Below are positions 37,282-48,058 of a stretch of DNA of 64,000 nucleotides, piece by piece. The stretch is from RHLJ01 sp965212165. GTDB taxonomy: Bacteria; Bacteroidota; Rhodothermia; Balneolales; Balneolaceae. The stretch spans positions 2,108,001-2,172,000 of the forward strand of contig OZ243096.1 of NCBI GenBank assembly GCA_965212165.1, written 5' to 3'. Under the pieces are notes generated by a model that worked only from the letters and a program-made list of their open reading frames with translations, was not told the DNA's origin and did no database searches. How positions within the stretch are numbered: the first letter of the stretch is position 1; every line of letters begins with the position of its first letter. A program made the position numbers and the translations under genes.

Positions 37282-38022
37282 ATGATTACTCAAACTCAGG
37301 CCATTATTCTACGCACTGTCGACTACCAAGAATCGAGTAAGATAATTACAGTGTTAAGCAAAGAGCACGGTAAAATAGCATTGATTGCAAGAGCTGTTAA
37401 AAAACCCAAAAGCAAGCTTTCAGGATTGATTGACTTAGGCAATATACTAGATGTAGTTTATTACTATAAATCTACAAGGAGTGTCCAAAGTTTAACAGAA
37501 GCATCCATTTCTTATTCAAATCATAATTTCCGAATTGATTTTGAACGAGCTGCTATACTTTATGCAACCCTTGAGCTTATTGCTCAGATGGTTCACGATA
37601 ACGAAGTAAACAATACGGTGTATAACTTTGCAGTAAGTTTTATTGAATGGTTAGGGGAAGAAGAGCATATTGAGCCATCAATTTTTTGCTATGTTCAAAT
37701 TAGATGTACAGACCTATGTGGATTTGCAATCGACAATAAAGACATCGATTTAGCAAAGGAAGTCTATTTTAATATAAGCGACGGAACAATTTCGAATGCA
37801 ATTAATTCGGAACTTTCGTATAAATTAACCGTCTTACAAGCACGTTTTTTGAAATCATCTATTACATCTAAGCAACGTTCAATATTTAATATTGGTTTAA
37901 AAGGATTGGAACTAAAGCAATTGATTCGTCATTTAGATGTTTACTTTAAGTACCATATAGAAGGCTACAAAGAAAGAAGATCAGACTCAATTTTTGAACA
38001 GATGTTGCAGGAAAGCAAATGA
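37282..38022 (+). CDS. recO: DNA repair protein RecO
   Basis: Part of the RecFOR pathway that loads RecA on SSB-coated single-stranded DNA during gap repair. At 246 aa it has the normal length. The N-terminal OB-fold shows the family opening (QAIILRTVDYQESSKIITVLSKEHGK) and IARAVKKPKSKLSGLIDLG. The helical C-terminal part follows with a conserved RCTDLCGF region. The stop overlaps the start of the downstream protease gene by four bases (ATGA), indicating translational coupling. Identification is firm. Confidence 0.94.
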   Translation: MITQTQAIILRTVDYQESSKIITVLSKEHGKIALIARAVKKPKSKLSGLIDLGNILDVVYYYKSTRSVQSLTEASISYSNHNFRIDFERAAILYATLELIAQMVHDNEVNNTVYNFAVSFIEWLGEEEHIEPSIFCYVQIRCTDLCGFAIDNKDIDLAKEVYFNISDGTISNAINSELSYKLTVLQARFLKSSITSKQRSIFNIGLKGLELKQLIRHLDVYFKYHIEGYKERRSDSIFEQMLQESK

Positions 38023-39542
38023 AAAGAAGAGAATTTTATTTAACCTCACTACTATTAATACTAATAGGTATATCAATAGGAACTATATTTGCTTTATATA
38101 CAATAAACCCTGATTTAGCTCCGCTTTCTGATGTAAAAATTACAGAAGTAAAGAAAAACGATACCCCACTATTTAGTGAAGAAGAACTTTCTAAAATTGA
38201 CACTCGATTCGTCTTCAAAAGTATCGCCGAAAATGTAACACCAACTGTAGTTTATATCGAAACCATCATTCCAGTAGACACTCCCGATGATGAGAATCAC
38301 GATTTTAGTGAAAGCCTTTGGGACCGTATTGTTCCTCGTAGAGCTCGAACAGTTGGTTCTGGCATTGTGATTACAACCGACGGTTATATATTAACCAACT
38401 TTCATGTTGTAGAAGGAGCAGTTAGTAATGGACTTAAAGTAGTTCTTAATGATAAAAGAGAATACGACGCTATATTAGTAGGTAGAGATCCAAGTACAGA
38501 TTTAGCAGTAATAAAAATTAATGCGGAAAACCTCGAAGCTATTACTATTGGGAATTCAGATACGGTAGATGTAGGTGAATGGGTTCTAGCAATTGGAAAT
38601 CCATTTAGATTACGTTCTACAGTTACTGCCGGAATTGTAAGTGCACTGAGTAGAGATGTTCAAATTATAAATGATAGGATGCGAATTGAAAGTTTTATTC
38701 AAACTGATGCTGCAATTAATAAAGGAAATAGTGGGGGTGCATTAGTTAATACTAGCGGGCAACTAATAGGTGTAAATACAGCGATTGCTTCTCAAAGTGG
38801 TGCATATCAAGGTTATGGTTTCGCAGTTCCAAGTAATCTTGCCTTAAAAGTAGCAACCGATCTTATAGAGTATGGAGAAGTCAGAAGAGCTTTACTTGGA
38901 GTTACCATTGGTGCCGTTGATTTCGAAAGAGCTTCAGAAATTGGATTAGATGAAGTTAAAGGAGTTGAGATTCTCTCTGTTAGTAGTGATGGTGCCGCTG
39001 CTCTTTCAGGAGTTCGTGCAGGTGATGTTGTTCTTGAGGTGAATGGTAACTCAGTTAATGAATCTAATGAGTTACAAGAAAAAGTAGCCGTACTTAGACC
39101 AGGTGATTTAGTTAAACTCCTAATTTGGAGAAATGGCGAAGTAATGAATAAGGATGTGCAACTTAAATTACATCAACCTGATCCAGTAGAAGAACTTGCT
39201 TTTGTAGAAGAACCAATTATTCCAAATGAACTAACTGAAAGCGATAACTTTGGTTTAGAAGTTCAAGAGTTTGATTTAGGATTCAGGGTAATGTCACTTT
39301 CTAACCCCGAAAATGAAGAGATTTCCGATTTAATTATTACTCATGTGTATAAATATTCTGAAGCTTGGAATAGGGGGCTTAGAGAGAATCAAAAAATTAT
39401 TTCAGTTGATGAAGAAAAGGTTGAAGATCTCGCAACTTTAAAAGACCTTATACAAAATAAACTAACTACTAATAAATCAGTGATCCTTGAAGTGCTAAAC
39501 GAAGAAGAAGCAAAAGGATACATCGAATTAGAACGGAATTAA
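38019..39542 (+). CDS. DegP/HtrA-type serine protease with PDZ domains
   Basis: A periplasmic, membrane-anchored S1C protease/chaperone for misfolded envelope proteins. An N-terminal hydrophobic anchor (about 8-28) leads to the trypsin-like domain with catalytic triad H129 (TNFHVVEGA), D161 (STDLAVIKI) and S238 (KGNSGGALVN). A first PDZ domain (about 290-380, VKGVEILSVSSDGAAALSGV) and a second PDZ-like domain (about 425-505, ending before LERN) follow. The length of 507 aa is typical. It starts within the recO stop (ATGA) and its own stop is followed directly by the ATG of a small lipoprotein gene. A role in quality control of the many giant exported proteins nearby is plausible. Confidence 0.93.
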   Translation: MKRREFYLTSLLLILIGISIGTIFALYTINPDLAPLSDVKITEVKKNDTPLFSEEELSKIDTRFVFKSIAENVTPTVVYIETIIPVDTPDDENHDFSESLWDRIVPRRARTVGSGIVITTDGYILTNFHVVEGAVSNGLKVVLNDKREYDAILVGRDPSTDLAVIKINAENLEAITIGNSDTVDVGEWVLAIGNPFRLRSTVTAGIVSALSRDVQIINDRMRIESFIQTDAAINKGNSGGALVNTSGQLIGVNTAIASQSGAYQGYGFAVPSNLALKVATDLIEYGEVRRALLGVTIGAVDFERASEIGLDEVKGVEILSVSSDGAAALSGVRAGDVVLEVNGNSVNESNELQEKVAVLRPGDLVKLLIWRNGEVMNKDVQLKLHQPDPVEELAFVEEPIIPNELTESDNFGLEVQEFDLGFRVMSLSNPENEEISDLIITHVYKYSEAWNRGLRENQKIISVDEEKVEDLATLKDLIQNKLTTNKSVILEVLNEEEAKGYIELERN

Positions 39543-40079
39543 ATGAAGCTTTTTAAACCTTTGGTGTTATCTATACTTGCAATATGGGGAGCTAGTGCAT
39601 GCGCTCCTTCTGAAAACCTAGCTTCAAACGATGAACTAGGTTCTTCATCAATATTTCCGACTTGGTACCTAAATGTTGAGTTCACAAGTGATAGTGTTGA
39701 GTATAAAGGCTTCGCTACCGCTATTGCATCAGATTCAATTAAAGCAATCGAACGTGCTGATAAGCAAGCTAGAATTCATTTAGAAAAGAGAATAGCTCAA
39801 CTCACGGAAGAGATCAGAACTGATTTGCTTGACTCTGGTTCTAGGGATGTAGAAAATGCGGACTTCATAATAATATTAAGAGCAGCACATTATAACATTG
39901 AAGAAGCTGCAAGTACATCTCAAATGAGTTCTCGTAAAATAGATGGATATTTTAGAGGATTTTCTTCAGTCTCTATTACAAAAAGTGAAATTAAATCTGT
40001 TTTAGAAAATGGATTTACTGGGCACCCTCGTTATTGGGGTGAATTCTCTTCATCACCTTCCTTTTCTAAGTATTTTTAA
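39543..40079 (+). CDS. Small lipoprotein, LPP20-like
   Basis: The 178-aa protein has a lipoprotein signal (hydrophobic stretch ending GASAC). The mature part has a beta segment (WYLNVEFTSDSVEYKGFATAIASD) followed by a helix of the LPP20/LpoB-like kind (IKAIERADKQARIHLEKRIAQLTEEI). The family link is by pattern only. The start codon follows the stop of the protease gene without a spacer (TAAATG), so it is surely co-transcribed with recO and the HtrA-type protease. Function unknown; an envelope-associated accessory role is likely. Confidence 0.75.
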   Translation: MKLFKPLVLSILAIWGASACAPSENLASNDELGSSSIFPTWYLNVEFTSDSVEYKGFATAIASDSIKAIERADKQARIHLEKRIAQLTEEIRTDLLDSGSRDVENADFIIILRAAHYNIEEAASTSQMSSRKIDGYFRGFSSVSITKSEIKSVLENGFTGHPRYWGEFSSSPSFSKYF

Positions 40080-40372
40080 TCTTTATTCTGGTTAAGAATT
40101 AGAATTTTGTTCATTTAAAAGTGTCATTATTTCATCATTCTATTTATAGAATATATTTTAAGATATAGACCTAAAAATTTATATTAGAAATTTTAGTTCT
40201 CTTTAAACTCATGGGCACAAAAGAGTTATTTTTATATGTACTTAAGTAAAATAATTTACTTCCCAGATTCATTTTTTTTACTAGAGATTTTATAATACCT
40301 TAATTTAAATTGGGTACACTATACGGGTATGATAGGGTACTATTAATCAATAACTAATCTATAAGGGGTAAG
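40080..40372. other. Intergenic region before the subtilisin-like protease gene
   Basis: This non-coding, AT-rich gap of 293 bp contains a 7-base inverted repeat (arms at 40244-40250 and 40255-40261) and three copies of gggta at 40312, 40325 and 40335. The sequence gaggggtaag-like purine run just before the ATG at 40373 could act as a ribosome binding site. I see no small ORF or RNA that I can support. Confidence 0.4.
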
Positions 40373-43300
40373 ATGTATACATCTTTTCTACGGGTTCTAT
40401 GCGTATTTGCATTGATATTTACAATATCAGCTAATACACAAGCCCAAATTCAAACAACCACATACAATGATAAGCTTGTTAAGAGCAATAGCATTGTTGT
40501 AAAATACGATAACGCCTTTGCCGGTATTAAAGGTAAAAGTGTTGATCCATTGGTACTACTTAATGACTACCGAGCTAAAGCTTCGGGAGCAGTAGTTACT
40601 ACACGACTAAACAACCAAAATGTAGAGGAGTGGGAGATATCAGGTGATATTAAAACTACTTTACGGGAATTAAATGCAATTCCAGGTGTAACAGCATTTC
40701 CAAATTACGTTTTCGAACGTGAGGACTTGAAACCTGAAACTATTGATCAATCTTCAATAGGTGGTTCTAATTATACTAGAGTACCATTAAGTGAGAAAAT
40801 TGGATCATTTAATACTTCTGGAGCGGTAATAAATACATTTGAATTTGACCCTACTGTTTATTTCCAAAACTTTGATGATAGTGCTGAAGTAGCAAATGAT
40901 TTTGAAGCGTTTGATTATGAATCCTCAGGAGTTAATTGGAATAGAGTTCCTGATGACTTCAATGGTGGTTGGAAAATGGAACTTAAAAATTTAATCGGTA
41001 CAGATACTCTTGTAAATGCTGAATTAGTTGGTCCTTCATTTGATCTAACTGGTATGGATACAACAGAAAGTTTGGTATTTAGTGCAGATTTATATTTTGA
41101 GCATTTTAGTGATTCAATGGTAACCTACGTATGGTTCAATAAGAATACAGGTGGGTATGGTTTAAGTGGCGGACTTGGTGGAAATCTTGGAGAGGATTTT
41201 TCTTGGGACATTTCTGAGTTTATTGGTGACACCTTAACCATAACTTTTCAAGTAGTTGATTACAACATGGTACCAGACCAAGCGGTACTTATGAATGTTG
41301 ATAATTTTGAGATTACTAACTTTCCTACTGATGATGAATTTTTATTCCTTCAATATGCGCTAAATAATGATGGAAGCTTTAGACCTGGGTATTCTGTACC
41401 AGGTGCTGATGTTTCAGCTTTTAATGCATGGAATGAAACAACAGGTAGCGACGAAGTTGTAGTTGTTGTATATGATGATGGTGTTGATTTTTATCATCCT
41501 GATCTTATGAATCAAGCATGGGTTAACCCAGGTGAAGATTTAAATGGTGATGGCTTCGTTTCTGGAGACGAATGGAATGGCGTTGATGACGATGGAAATG
41601 GGTATGTAGATGATTTCTGGGGCTGGAGTGCAGTATATGACGACAACAGTTTTATTAATCCAGGTAGTTTCCATGGTACGCATGTAGCTGGTATAATTGG
41701 TGCTGAAGGTAACAACGGCATTGGTGTTTCTGGTGTTTCTCAAGATGTATCTATGATATCTGTAATGATATTTGATGAATTTGGTAGAACAGATGCCATC
41801 TCTATTATGCGTGGATACGATTATATTAGTACTCTTCTTGCACAAGGTGTTGATATTGTTGCTGTAAATCAATCATGGGGTGGTGGTCGTTATCTAGACT
41901 TAGAAAGTGATCAACAATACATTGATGTGATGACTCAATACGCATGGGATCATGCATCTTATGGTACAGCTTGGGTTGTAAGTGCTGGGAACAGTGCAAG
42001 AGATAGAGATGAACTTCCATTCTACTCAATCCCAAATAATATCCAATCTCCAAACATCATTACGGTTGCTAGTACAGATGATGCTGATAATCGATCTGGT
42101 TTCTCAGATTTCGGAGTCAGAACGGTTGATGTGGGTGCTCCTGGTACTTTAATAGCTTCAACTTTCCCAAATGATAGTTATGCTTATTTAAATGGTACTT
42201 CGATGGCAGCACCTCAAGTTGCTGGTGCAATGGCTTTAGCAAAATCTCTATATCCTGATGAATCAGGAATGGATATTATGGTTAGAGTATTAGCTGGTGC
42301 TGATTATATGGATCAATTTGACGGAGTATTCGGAGAAGGTGGAAGGCTTAATGCTTTTAATACCCTTTCTGGTGAAGCATTTGAATCTGGTCTTCTTGCA
42401 AGTCACGGAACTGCATCTTTCCATAGAACATATGTTGATGGAGAGGCATACACAGCTGTTGGATTTGTAAATAATACTGATGCTGATGTAAATGTAACCG
42501 GTCTTACTATTTCAGGTACCAATGCGGATGCATTCTCTGCTGATGGATTTGAAACTACAACAATCCCAGCAGGCGGCGCATATTCAGTTGCGATTGCATT
42601 CAATAATGATGGCTCTTTCGAAGAGTTAACTGCAACAGCTACTATCGCTACCTCAGCAGGTGATGTTGAAATAGCTCTAAATGGTAGAGAACAAGGTTTC
42701 GCCTCTGCTGAAGTTAGTCCTTCATTTGCTGATGTTGGACCAATCCCATACGGAACTCCAGTTGAAGCAGAGTTTACGGTTACTAATACTGGTACAGGTG
42801 ATTATTTCTATTTCATTGATCAGTTCTTAATGGTAATCGATTTTGAATACACATATGGGCTTAACGCATTAACAACATTTACGCCATCTGACTTAGAGGT
42901 TAATAAACCTTCTGAAAACGATACTTTCGAAATGTTGAAAAATGCTCGTGCAGTTATGACTGAAAGCAGAGCTAATCTAGATACTCCAACAATTAAGTTT
43001 GAGCCAGGATTAGAAGATGATCATCAATCTGTAATTTTTGCTGATGATTTCGAAGACCCTGATTTCACAAATGCTAATTGGGATATTCAGAATTATGGTG
43101 GTAATACTTCATGGGGAGTTGCACCAACTTCAGATACTACAAACGTACTTCTTTATGGAGATTTTGATAATGGATATTTAGACAACAGTATGGCTGTTGC
43201 TTGGTCTCCTGTATTCGATTTAAGTGTTGTAGATGCTAATAATCAATACCCAGCATATATGATGATTGATATGGCAGCAGAACTTGAAACATGTTGCGAT

Positions 43301-45898
43301 GATTTCTGGATTGATGCATGGGTAGATGGACAAGTAACAAATCTTGCAGCTACTTGGTTCGATTCAGATTTAAAAGATGGACAGTATAGAACCTTATACC
43401 TAGATCTTTCTCAATTCGTAGGCTATTCAAATTTACAAATTGCTATTGCCGCTCAAACTGATGGTAGTGTAGTTGATGGATTTGGTGTATTAGTAGACAA
43501 TGTTGCTCTTATTGCAGAAGATTATCCATTCGCAGCTTCTTCTTATGAAGGAATGCTTGCAGTTGGAGAATCAGAAACAATTACTGTTTCAGCTGATACT
43601 GATCGATTACCAGCAGGAGACTTTGAATTAGTAACTGTTCTTTTTGGGAATCAAGAAGCGTCATATTATAATCCATTTCTACCTGTTCATGTAACTGCAT
43701 TCCAAAGTAGAAATGTAAATCTATCCATAGATCCTGAGTATCAAGATCTCGGACTTGTTTCTAGTGAAGAACCAACAGTCTTTAGTTTTGATGCAGTAAA
43801 CACAGGTTCATTACCGGTTGATTATGAAGCAAGAAACTTTATAATGTATGAAGAACCAGATTATTTTAGTTCTTCAGAAAGCTCACAAAGATCTACTGAA
43901 TCTGCGCAACAAAGATTCGCGGAATCTAATAAACCTGAGGTAGAATTTGACCCAACTTCACATAGAGATATTATCCTTTCTAACTTAAATAAAAGAACGG
44001 GTAGCAAAGGGTCAATTAATTCATCTCAAGATATTAATAGATTCCAGCCATCACTAGAAGCTCAAGATCTCTACTACGAAGACTTTTCTGGTGGAGTTGT
44101 TCCAGAAGGTTGGGATATCCTTGATTTAAGCTATGGTTTAGGAGAAGTATTCGATGTTAAAGATTTCGGCACCGAAGAAAACCCAGATACTTGGTTAGAT
44201 GTAAGTGATTATTCTGAGAATGGATACTATATCCTTAATAATACAACCACACTTGCATTTTCACCTTCATTCGATTTATCAACGATTGATGTATCAGAAA
44301 ATCCAATATTACGATTTGGTTTTAGTTTCTTACTTGAGCCTTATTATGATAACGCAACAGTATGGATTGGATATACTGATGAATCGGGTGAAAACATCTA
44401 CCTAGACTATCTAAATGGAACAGATTGGTATCTACCAAACTGGGGTGGAAGATGGACTATTGGATATAATTTAGCTAACTACGTAGGGTTAGAAGATGTA
44501 TTCTTCGTAGTATTAGTTGAAACAGATGGTGGTGTACAATCAGGATATGCAGGTATTAATTTCTTAGATGTTTATACAAATGATAAACTAAGTTATGTTT
44601 CTTCAATGGAAGGCTCAATAGATTCTGCAGGAACTGAAACATTTGATGTAACTGTTAATTCACAATGGTTATTCCCTGGTAATTATGCCTCTGTTACTAC
44701 AATGGATTATTACAACAATGATGTATTTGTTGGCCGTTACGCAGAACAATACACTTCATTTGAAATTGAAAATGAAGCGCCAATAGCTGAAGATGATACA
44801 CTTGCAATATTAGCAGGTGATTGGATGTCTGTTGATGATCTAATGTCATACATCCTTAGTAATGATTATGATGAGTATAATCAACTATGGTTATATGATG
44901 TATCTGATCCACTATATGGTTCCATTAAATACCCAGTATCAGACGAAAGTCTATATTATGTAGCACCACTAAACTATGATGGTTGGGATGTTATGGAGTA
45001 TATTGTTACTGATGGTAATATGATGGATACAGCTATAGTGTATATATCTGTACAGGAATCACCTAGCTTCGTTAAAGGAAGTGATCAACAGTATGTATTC
45101 TTAGAAGACAATGAACTTACATTGAGCACTGTAGGAATGGCAGCTGGTGTAGGCGGTCAAAACCCTGACATTATTGTTTGGGCAGAATCAGGTCATGAAA
45201 GTGTATTCATGGATCATGATGGAGATAGCCATACAATGAATCTGTCTGCGGATGAGAACTTCTTCGGACAAGTAACAGCTATGTTCTACGTTGGAGAAGA
45301 TGGTTTCCCAGAAGATTCAATGGAAGTTTCTATTGTTGTAATTCCAGTAAATGATGCTCCAACTGCAGAATTCACTGTAGAAGTAAATGGAAGTCAAGTT
45401 ACATTAACTGATGCTTCTAATGATGATCTTGATCTTTCATCAGGTGGTATAGTGAAATGGGAATGGGACTTCGGTGATGGAAACACAAGTGAAGACAGAA
45501 ACCCAACTCACACTTATTCTGAGATCGGAGATTACTCTGTGACATTAAAAGTGACTGATAATGGTGGATTATCAAATATCGTTGCACAATCTGTACCGAT
45601 TAATGTATCGAACGAAGATTTAGAAGGTATTCCTACTGAATTTAGTATCGAACAGAACTATCCAAATCCATTTAACCCAAGTACAGTAATTAACTATAGT
45701 GTTCCTGAAGCTAGTAAGGTGTCTATAGTAGTTTATGATATGCTGGGTCAAAAAGTTGCTGATCTTGTAAACTCAGAGCAATCTGTTGGAAAGTACTCAG
45801 TTACGTTTGACGCTTCAGGATTATCATCTGGAGTGTACATATATCAACTGAGAGCTGGTACATTCAGTCAAACAAAGAAAATGTTATTGATTAAATAA
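40373..45898 (+). CDS. Subtilisin-like (S8) protease with PKD domain and T9SS sorting tail
   Basis: 1841 aa, secreted by the type IX system. A signal peptide (ending ANTQAQ) is followed by a propeptide-like region (about 30-120) and a beta-rich insert (150-325). The S8 catalytic domain (about 330-690) has D368 (VYDDGVD), H434 (FHGTHVAG) and S610 (NGTSMAAP), so the triad is complete. Acidic D-x-N-x-D-G loops around 385-415 (EDLNGDGF, DDDGNGYVDD) suggest calcium binding. Long beta-sandwich regions carry lectin/MAM-like segments, a cadherin-like stretch (about 1460-1560), and a PKD domain (about 1665-1745, WEWDFGDGNTSEDRNPTHTY). The C-terminal sorting domain (about 1757-1841) has NYPNPFNPST and ends KKMLLIK. 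It likely degrades extracellular protein. A strong terminator follows. Confidence 0.93.
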   Translation: MYTSFLRVLCVFALIFTISANTQAQIQTTTYNDKLVKSNSIVVKYDNAFAGIKGKSVDPLVLLNDYRAKASGAVVTTRLNNQNVEEWEISGDIKTTLRELNAIPGVTAFPNYVFEREDLKPETIDQSSIGGSNYTRVPLSEKIGSFNTSGAVINTFEFDPTVYFQNFDDSAEVANDFEAFDYESSGVNWNRVPDDFNGGWKMELKNLIGTDTLVNAELVGPSFDLTGMDTTESLVFSADLYFEHFSDSMVTYVWFNKNTGGYGLSGGLGGNLGEDFSWDISEFIGDTLTITFQVVDYNMVPDQAVLMNVDNFEITNFPTDDEFLFLQYALNNDGSFRPGYSVPGADVSAFNAWNETTGSDEVVVVVYDDGVDFYHPDLMNQAWVNPGEDLNGDGFVSGDEWNGVDDDGNGYVDDFWGWSAVYDDNSFINPGSFHGTHVAGIIGAEGNNGIGVSGVSQDVSMISVMIFDEFGRTDAISIMRGYDYISTLLAQGVDIVAVNQSWGGGRYLDLESDQQYIDVMTQYAWDHASYGTAWVVSAGNSARDRDELPFYSIPNNIQSPNIITVASTDDADNRSGFSDFGVRTVDVGAPGTLIASTFPNDSYAYLNGTSMAAPQVAGAMALAKSLYPDESGMDIMVRVLAGADYMDQFDGVFGEGGRLNAFNTLSGEAFESGLLASHGTASFHRTYVDGEAYTAVGFVNNTDADVNVTGLTISGTNADAFSADGFETTTIPAGGAYSVAIAFNNDGSFEELTATATIATSAGDVEIALNGREQGFASAEVSPSFADVGPIPYGTPVEAEFTVTNTGTGDYFYFIDQFLMVIDFEYTYGLNALTTFTPSDLEVNKPSENDTFEMLKNARAVMTESRANLDTPTIKFEPGLEDDHQSVIFADDFEDPDFTNANWDIQNYGGNTSWGVAPTSDTTNVLLYGDFDNGYLDNSMAVAWSPVFDLSVVDANNQYPAYMMIDMAAELETCCDDFWIDAWVDGQVTNLAATWFDSDLKDGQYRTLYLDLSQFVGYSNLQIAIAAQTDGSVVDGFGVLVDNVALIAEDYPFAASSYEGMLAVGESETITVSADTDRLPAGDFELVTVLFGNQEASYYNPFLPVHVTAFQSRNVNLSIDPEYQDLGLVSSEEPTVFSFDAVNTGSLPVDYEARNFIMYEEPDYFSSSESSQRSTESAQQRFAESNKPEVEFDPTSHRDIILSNLNKRTGSKGSINSSQDINRFQPSLEAQDLYYEDFSGGVVPEGWDILDLSYGLGEVFDVKDFGTEENPDTWLDVSDYSENGYYILNNTTTLAFSPSFDLSTIDVSENPILRFGFSFLLEPYYDNATVWIGYTDESGENIYLDYLNGTDWYLPNWGGRWTIGYNLANYVGLEDVFFVVLVETDGGVQSGYAGINFLDVYTNDKLSYVSSMEGSIDSAGTETFDVTVNSQWLFPGNYASVTTMDYYNNDVFVGRYAEQYTSFEIENEAPIAEDDTLAILAGDWMSVDDLMSYILSNDYDEYNQLWLYDVSDPLYGSIKYPVSDESLYYVAPLNYDGWDVMEYIVTDGNMMDTAIVYISVQESPSFVKGSDQQYVFLEDNELTLSTVGMAAGVGGQNPDIIVWAESGHESVFMDHDGDSHTMNLSADENFFGQVTAMFYVGEDGFPEDSMEVSIVVIPVNDAPTAEFTVEVNGSQVTLTDASNDDLDLSSGGIVKWEWDFGDGNTSEDRNPTHTYSEIGDYSVTLKVTDNGGLSNIVAQSVPINVSNEDLEGIPTEFSIEQNYPNPFNPSTVINYSVPEASKVSIVVYDMLGQKVADLVNSEQSVGKYSVTFDASGLSSGVYIYQLRAGTFSQTKKMLLIK

Positions 45899-45920
45899 TC
45901 AGTAATTAAAAAACTTAAAA

Positions 45921-45950
45921 AGGCCAATCCAACGATTGGCCTTTTTTTTT
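45921..45950 (+). terminator. Intrinsic terminator after the S8 protease gene
   Basis: The arms aggccaat (45921-45928) and attggcct (45935-45942) form an 8-bp stem with a 6-base loop, followed by a run of eight T. This ends the protease transcript 23 bp after its stop codon. Confidence 0.92.
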
Positions 45951-46009
45951 GGTTAGTAATTGAAAGCATTATTCATATTTTAAAGACTTAATCTCAGACT
46001 TACTATTAC

Positions 46010-48007
46010 ATGGCTATTAAAAAAAGAATGACTTTGGTCTTCATTCTCTGTTTTTTTTGTATAACCACATTTGCAAATGCTCAACCGAGCAACAGGGGTA
46101 GGAGTAGTACTCCACCAAATCTATTATCTGAATCTCAATTCAGAACATTTGTTTCCCAAGCTAACGATGTTGATTCTCTCTTAGAAATTTACACAAGATA
46201 TTCTCTTCAGCAGCTCAGAAGGTCTCCAGAAAATTTAAAAAATCTTATTACAGAAATTCAGGGCTTGAATGATATACCTGAACTTAAAAAAAGTGCATAC
46301 TCGAACTTTATTATGGGCTATTACTGGGATCGACCAAAACCAGATTCCGCTATTTTCTTTTTTAAAAAAGCTGAAGACTTATTCATAAATCTTAGAAATT
46401 ATGATAAAGTTGTTAATGCCATGACTATGCAAGCAAGGAGTTATTCTAGAATAAATGAATATCTAATTGCCGAGGATAAATATTATGAAGTTCTTAGTAT
46501 TATTGAAAAGTATAATCTTGAAGATAGATATGAAGAAGTAACTATCAATGAACTCTCCGACTTATATATGAGGGTCGGTGCGGTTGATATAGCACTTGAT
46601 AAGTACAAACAACTTCTTGAAATAGGGTCTTCCAGTTATATCGAAGAGTGTAGAATACGATTAAAAATTAGTAACGCCTTTAAACGTAATCGAGAATTAG
46701 ATTTAGCAAAAGAGCAGCTTGTCTATTGTATAGATAAAATTGAAGAGGATATTCCACTCTATTTAGTTTTTTTAAGAAGTTTATCTGACCTTGAAAAGAC
46801 ACTTGGTAATTCAAAAGAACGCTTAGCATTAGCTGAAAAAGCAGTAGAAATTAGTGATAAAGAAGGTATAAGAGATTTTCTAACCTATTATTTTTTACTT
46901 GAAGCCAACTTTGAGAATGGGCGTTATTCAAAAGCTGATTCAATTATTACCATTCTAGATTCATTCAATGGAATTAGAATTCAGCTTCCAGTTCGAATTA
47001 ATTATTTGATTTTTAAAGCTAAATTTAGCCTGGAAATAGAAGAGTACAATAATGCGATTCGTTTTGCAGATCAGGCGATTAAAGATCTAGAAAGACTTAG
47101 AAACAGCCCATTACTATTAGATGCATCTACTATTAAAGCGCAAGCTTTGGAAAAACTAGGTGATTATAAATCAGCTTATGAGATCACTAAGACATTAGTA
47201 GATACTGAGAAAACGATTACAGAAATGGGCAGAATAAGACAAGAGGAATTAACAAAGGTTCGTCTTCAAATGAGATCCAAGAATCGCGAAATCGAAGATA
47301 TTTCAAACCAATTAGGGACATTAAAAGTAAGAAATGCACTTGTAATATTATTCCTATTGCTAACAGCATTCTATTTATTATACCGTTTTAGGATAAACGC
47401 ATTACTAAAAGAAGAACGAACTAGAAATAGAATTGCTCAAGATCTTCATGATGATCTTAGTGGCACTTTGAGTAGCATTAGTTTTTTTAGTGAGGCAGCA
47501 AAAAGAGGGAAAGATCTAAATGATTCTGGAAAATTTTTAGAGCGAATTGATGAAAGTGCCTTTGAAGCCAAAGAAAAAATTAATGACATAATTTGGTCAA
47601 TTGATCCAGAAAATGATGATTGGATGTCATTTCTTGCTAAGTGTAGGCGTTATGCTTCTGAGGTATTTGAAAGTCGAAATATTGAATATGAAATCAATTT
47701 TGATAAAGATTTTTCAGTGAATTTAAATCTAGAAACGAAACAAGATTTATGGCTCATCTTTAAAGAGATGGTTAATAATTTGGGCAGACATTCTGGAGCT
47801 ACATATAGCAAAATTTCTATTAAGAAAGAAGGCAAGCACTTTTGCCTTAAAGTGAGTGATAATGGTAAAGGTTTTTCAGATAAAGAAATTGGTTCTGGAA
47901 ATGGAGTTAAGAATATTAAATATAGAGCTGAAAGGTTAGGTGCAGTTGTTAAATTAGAATCAAAGGCCTCTGAAGGCACTTTGTGGGAATTAAGATTGCC
48001 AACATAA
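46010..48007 (+). CDS. TPR-containing NarL-type sensor histidine kinase
   Basis: 665 aa. A signal sequence (ending FANAQ) exports a helical N-terminal sensor of TPR-like repeats (about 80-420, e.g. YSRINEYLIAEDKYYE and LEKLGDYKSAYEI). A short coiled segment and one transmembrane helix (about 442-459) follow. The cytoplasmic kinase core has a HisKA_3 H-box QDLHDDLSGTLSS with H480, and a HATPase with EMVNNLGRHSGA (N-box), VSDNGKGFS (G1) and GNGVKNIKYRAERLGA (G2). This is the layout of the periplasmic-TPR kinases common in Bacteroidetes-like bacteria. The cognate LuxR-type regulator starts 51 bp downstream. The gene pair sits between T9SS cargo genes, so control of secretion cargo is a reasonable guess. 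Confidence 0.9.
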   Translation: MAIKKRMTLVFILCFFCITTFANAQPSNRGRSSTPPNLLSESQFRTFVSQANDVDSLLEIYTRYSLQQLRRSPENLKNLITEIQGLNDIPELKKSAYSNFIMGYYWDRPKPDSAIFFFKKAEDLFINLRNYDKVVNAMTMQARSYSRINEYLIAEDKYYEVLSIIEKYNLEDRYEEVTINELSDLYMRVGAVDIALDKYKQLLEIGSSSYIEECRIRLKISNAFKRNRELDLAKEQLVYCIDKIEEDIPLYLVFLRSLSDLEKTLGNSKERLALAEKAVEISDKEGIRDFLTYYFLLEANFENGRYSKADSIITILDSFNGIRIQLPVRINYLIFKAKFSLEIEEYNNAIRFADQAIKDLERLRNSPLLLDASTIKAQALEKLGDYKSAYEITKTLVDTEKTITEMGRIRQEELTKVRLQMRSKNREIEDISNQLGTLKVRNALVILFLLLTAFYLLYRFRINALLKEERTRNRIAQDLHDDLSGTLSSISFFSEAAKRGKDLNDSGKFLERIDESAFEAKEKINDIIWSIDPENDDWMSFLAKCRRYASEVFESRNIEYEINFDKDFSVNLNLETKQDLWLIFKEMVNNLGRHSGATYSKISIKKEGKHFCLKVSDNGKGFSDKEIGSGNGVKNIKYRAERLGAVVKLESKASEGTLWELRLPT

Positions 48008-48058
48008 TACTACATGAATAGGTAGTTATTATTTCTATAAAATTTCATTACTTGAAGG

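Noticed and set aside
40244..40275. Possible terminator after the recO-protease-lipoprotein unit
   Set aside because: The stem has only 7 A/T-rich pairs and the T-run comes about 10 bases later; too weak to call.
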